Below are positions 21,587 to 22,279 of a stretch of DNA of 22,279 bases, piece by piece. Position numbers and translations under genes: made by a program. Under the pieces are notes generated by a model, which saw only the letters and a program-made list of their open reading frames with translations, was not told where the DNA came from and made no database searches. Source of the stretch: Treponema sp. (GTDB lineage: Bacteria > Spirochaetota > Spirochaetia > Treponematales > Breznakiellaceae); NCBI GenBank assembly GCA_031268245.1, contig JAIRXN010000024.1, forward strand, positions 1-22,279, in the 5' to 3' direction. Numbering within the stretch: the first letter of the stretch is position 1; each line of letters opens with the position of its first letter.

Positions 21587-22279
21587 AGACATCAAGTCCC
21601 CGGACAGATAAACCGGTAGTATTTTTTGAGTCCTTGTTCGATTCTACGATTTGGGTATATTCGTTTTCACATAAATGGCGGAACATGGAAGGCGGAATGC
21701 CATATTCTTTCTTGAATAGTTTTGCAAAATAATTATAATCAAGGACGCCGATTTTTTCTGCAATGTCCGAAATGGAAAGATTCGAAGTTCGAAGCAATTC
21801 TTTTGCTTTATCAAGACGGCATTTCCTGATTAACTCGTTTACCGAAAGATCGTGGTTGTTTCTGACCGCGGTACAGAGGCTTGTCTTTCCAATACCGAAT
21901 TCTTTCGAAAGCAGACTGAGGCAGAGGGGCTTATCAAGGTTCTCCAAAATAAAGTGTTCCACCCGAACAGCTAAAGGACTGTTCTGAATACGTATATAGT
22001 TATTGGCTATCACACTGCTTGCCAGAGCCGTGAGGATACGGGTTCCGGCGGCAATCTTTTCGTTGCTGATGGAGGGCAATTCCAGATACGCATTTTTTAG
22101 TTCGGAAATTGAAGGCACAAAACGTTCAACCTTTTTTTGTATCTCCTGCCAATGGCTCAGATCCTGATCGAGTACCCGGAACTGTCCAAACATAAAATAT
22201 CCCGCAATATCATTATTGAGAGCAAAGATCGGGGCGATAGCTTCTGTAAGCCCTGCATGGCACTGATACAGATAAATAT
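21585..22279 (-). CDS. PocR-AraC transcriptional regulator, 5' end outside window
   Basis: DNA-binding regulator whose frame stays open to the right edge, so the ATG at 22193 is internal. The upstream residues YQCHAGLTEAIAPIF and IAGYFMFGQFR show the Cys, GL, P and GQ pattern of a PocR ligand-sensing domain. The C-terminal half is an AraC-type double helix-turn-helix: LSLLSKEFGIGKTSLCTAVRN and then ISDIAEKIGVLDYNYFAKLFKKEYGIPPSMFR. A tail of about 25 residues follows. Being next to the second importer, it is the obvious candidate regulator of that operon, sensing its sugar or a product of it. At least 230 residues are visible. Confidence 0.85.
   Translation of the reverse strand, partial: IYLYQCHAGLTEAIAPIFALNNDIAGYFMFGQFRVLDQDLSHWQEIQKKVERFVPSISELKNAYLELPSISNEKIAAGTRILTALASSVIANNYIRIQNSPLAVRVEHFILENLDKPLCLSLLSKEFGIGKTSLCTAVRNNHDLSVNELIRKCRLDKAKELLRTSNLSISDIAEKIGVLDYNYFAKLFKKEYGIPPSMFRHLCENEYTQIVESNKDSKNTTGLSVRGLDV

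Overview
The window looks like an interior stretch of a spirochaete chromosome, most likely a Treponema-type organism. This is inferred from two solute-binding proteins whose signal peptides end in the related strings LFAAGKKDTSG and LFAGGKQDTSG, a relaxed lipobox (FSGC), and the mix of CUT1 sugar transporters lacking their own ATPase, a hybrid kinase with a GGDEF partner, and PocR/AraC regulators. No rRNA, tRNA, CRISPR array, insertion sequence or phage gene was seen. Species was not determined.

Layout. (1) 1-1742: the 3' part of a patatin-like lipase gene cut by the window edge, a 363-base gap that appears to hold a minus-strand small RNA with its own promoter and terminator, and a zinc-ribbon NUDIX hydrolase. 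(2) 1825-4533: a xylulokinase-like FGGY kinase (minus) divergent from a shikimate-dehydrogenase-like protein (plus). Between them is a perfect 14+14 bp palindrome that overlaps the -35 box of the kinase promoter. (3) 4628-8366: a membrane hybrid histidine kinase (sensor, HisKA, HATPase, REC, HPt) overlapping by 11 bases with a REC-GGDEF diguanylate cyclase. (4) 15553 down to 8417, minus strand: a likely operon of a DUF4349-type lipoprotein, nagA, nagB, a sugar-binding protein, two CUT1 permeases and a monoacylglycerol-lipase-like hydrolase. Amino sugar or chito-oligosaccharide uptake would feed GlcNAc-6-P through NagA and NagB to fructose-6-P. (5) 15692-16948: a tandem HD-GYP protein whose promoter is back-to-back with that of region 4, the two -35 boxes sharing five base pairs. 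(6) 16952-17897, minus: an AbiEii-type nucleotidyltransferase overlapping by 116 bases with an unrecognised upstream 125-aa protein. (7) 17898-18394: an intergenic scar with a terminator-like hairpin, the 3' relic of a third CUT1 permease, an AT-rich repeat zone and one orphan 61-codon ORF. (8) 18395-21552: a second CUT1 transporter (binding protein and two permeases, plus strand), converging on a PocR-AraC regulator that runs off the right edge.

Together these genes describe carbohydrate scavenging (two ABC importers, NagAB, a sugar kinase) interleaved with c-di-GMP turnover (GGDEF cyclase and HD-GYP protein). Neither importer has an ATP-binding subunit here, so a shared ATPase elsewhere is expected. 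The least ordinary items are the candidate small RNA at about 911-1075, the overlapping AbiEii gene pair, the shared -35 divergent promoter with a predicted leaderless lipoprotein mRNA, and the operator-like palindrome at the kinase promoter.
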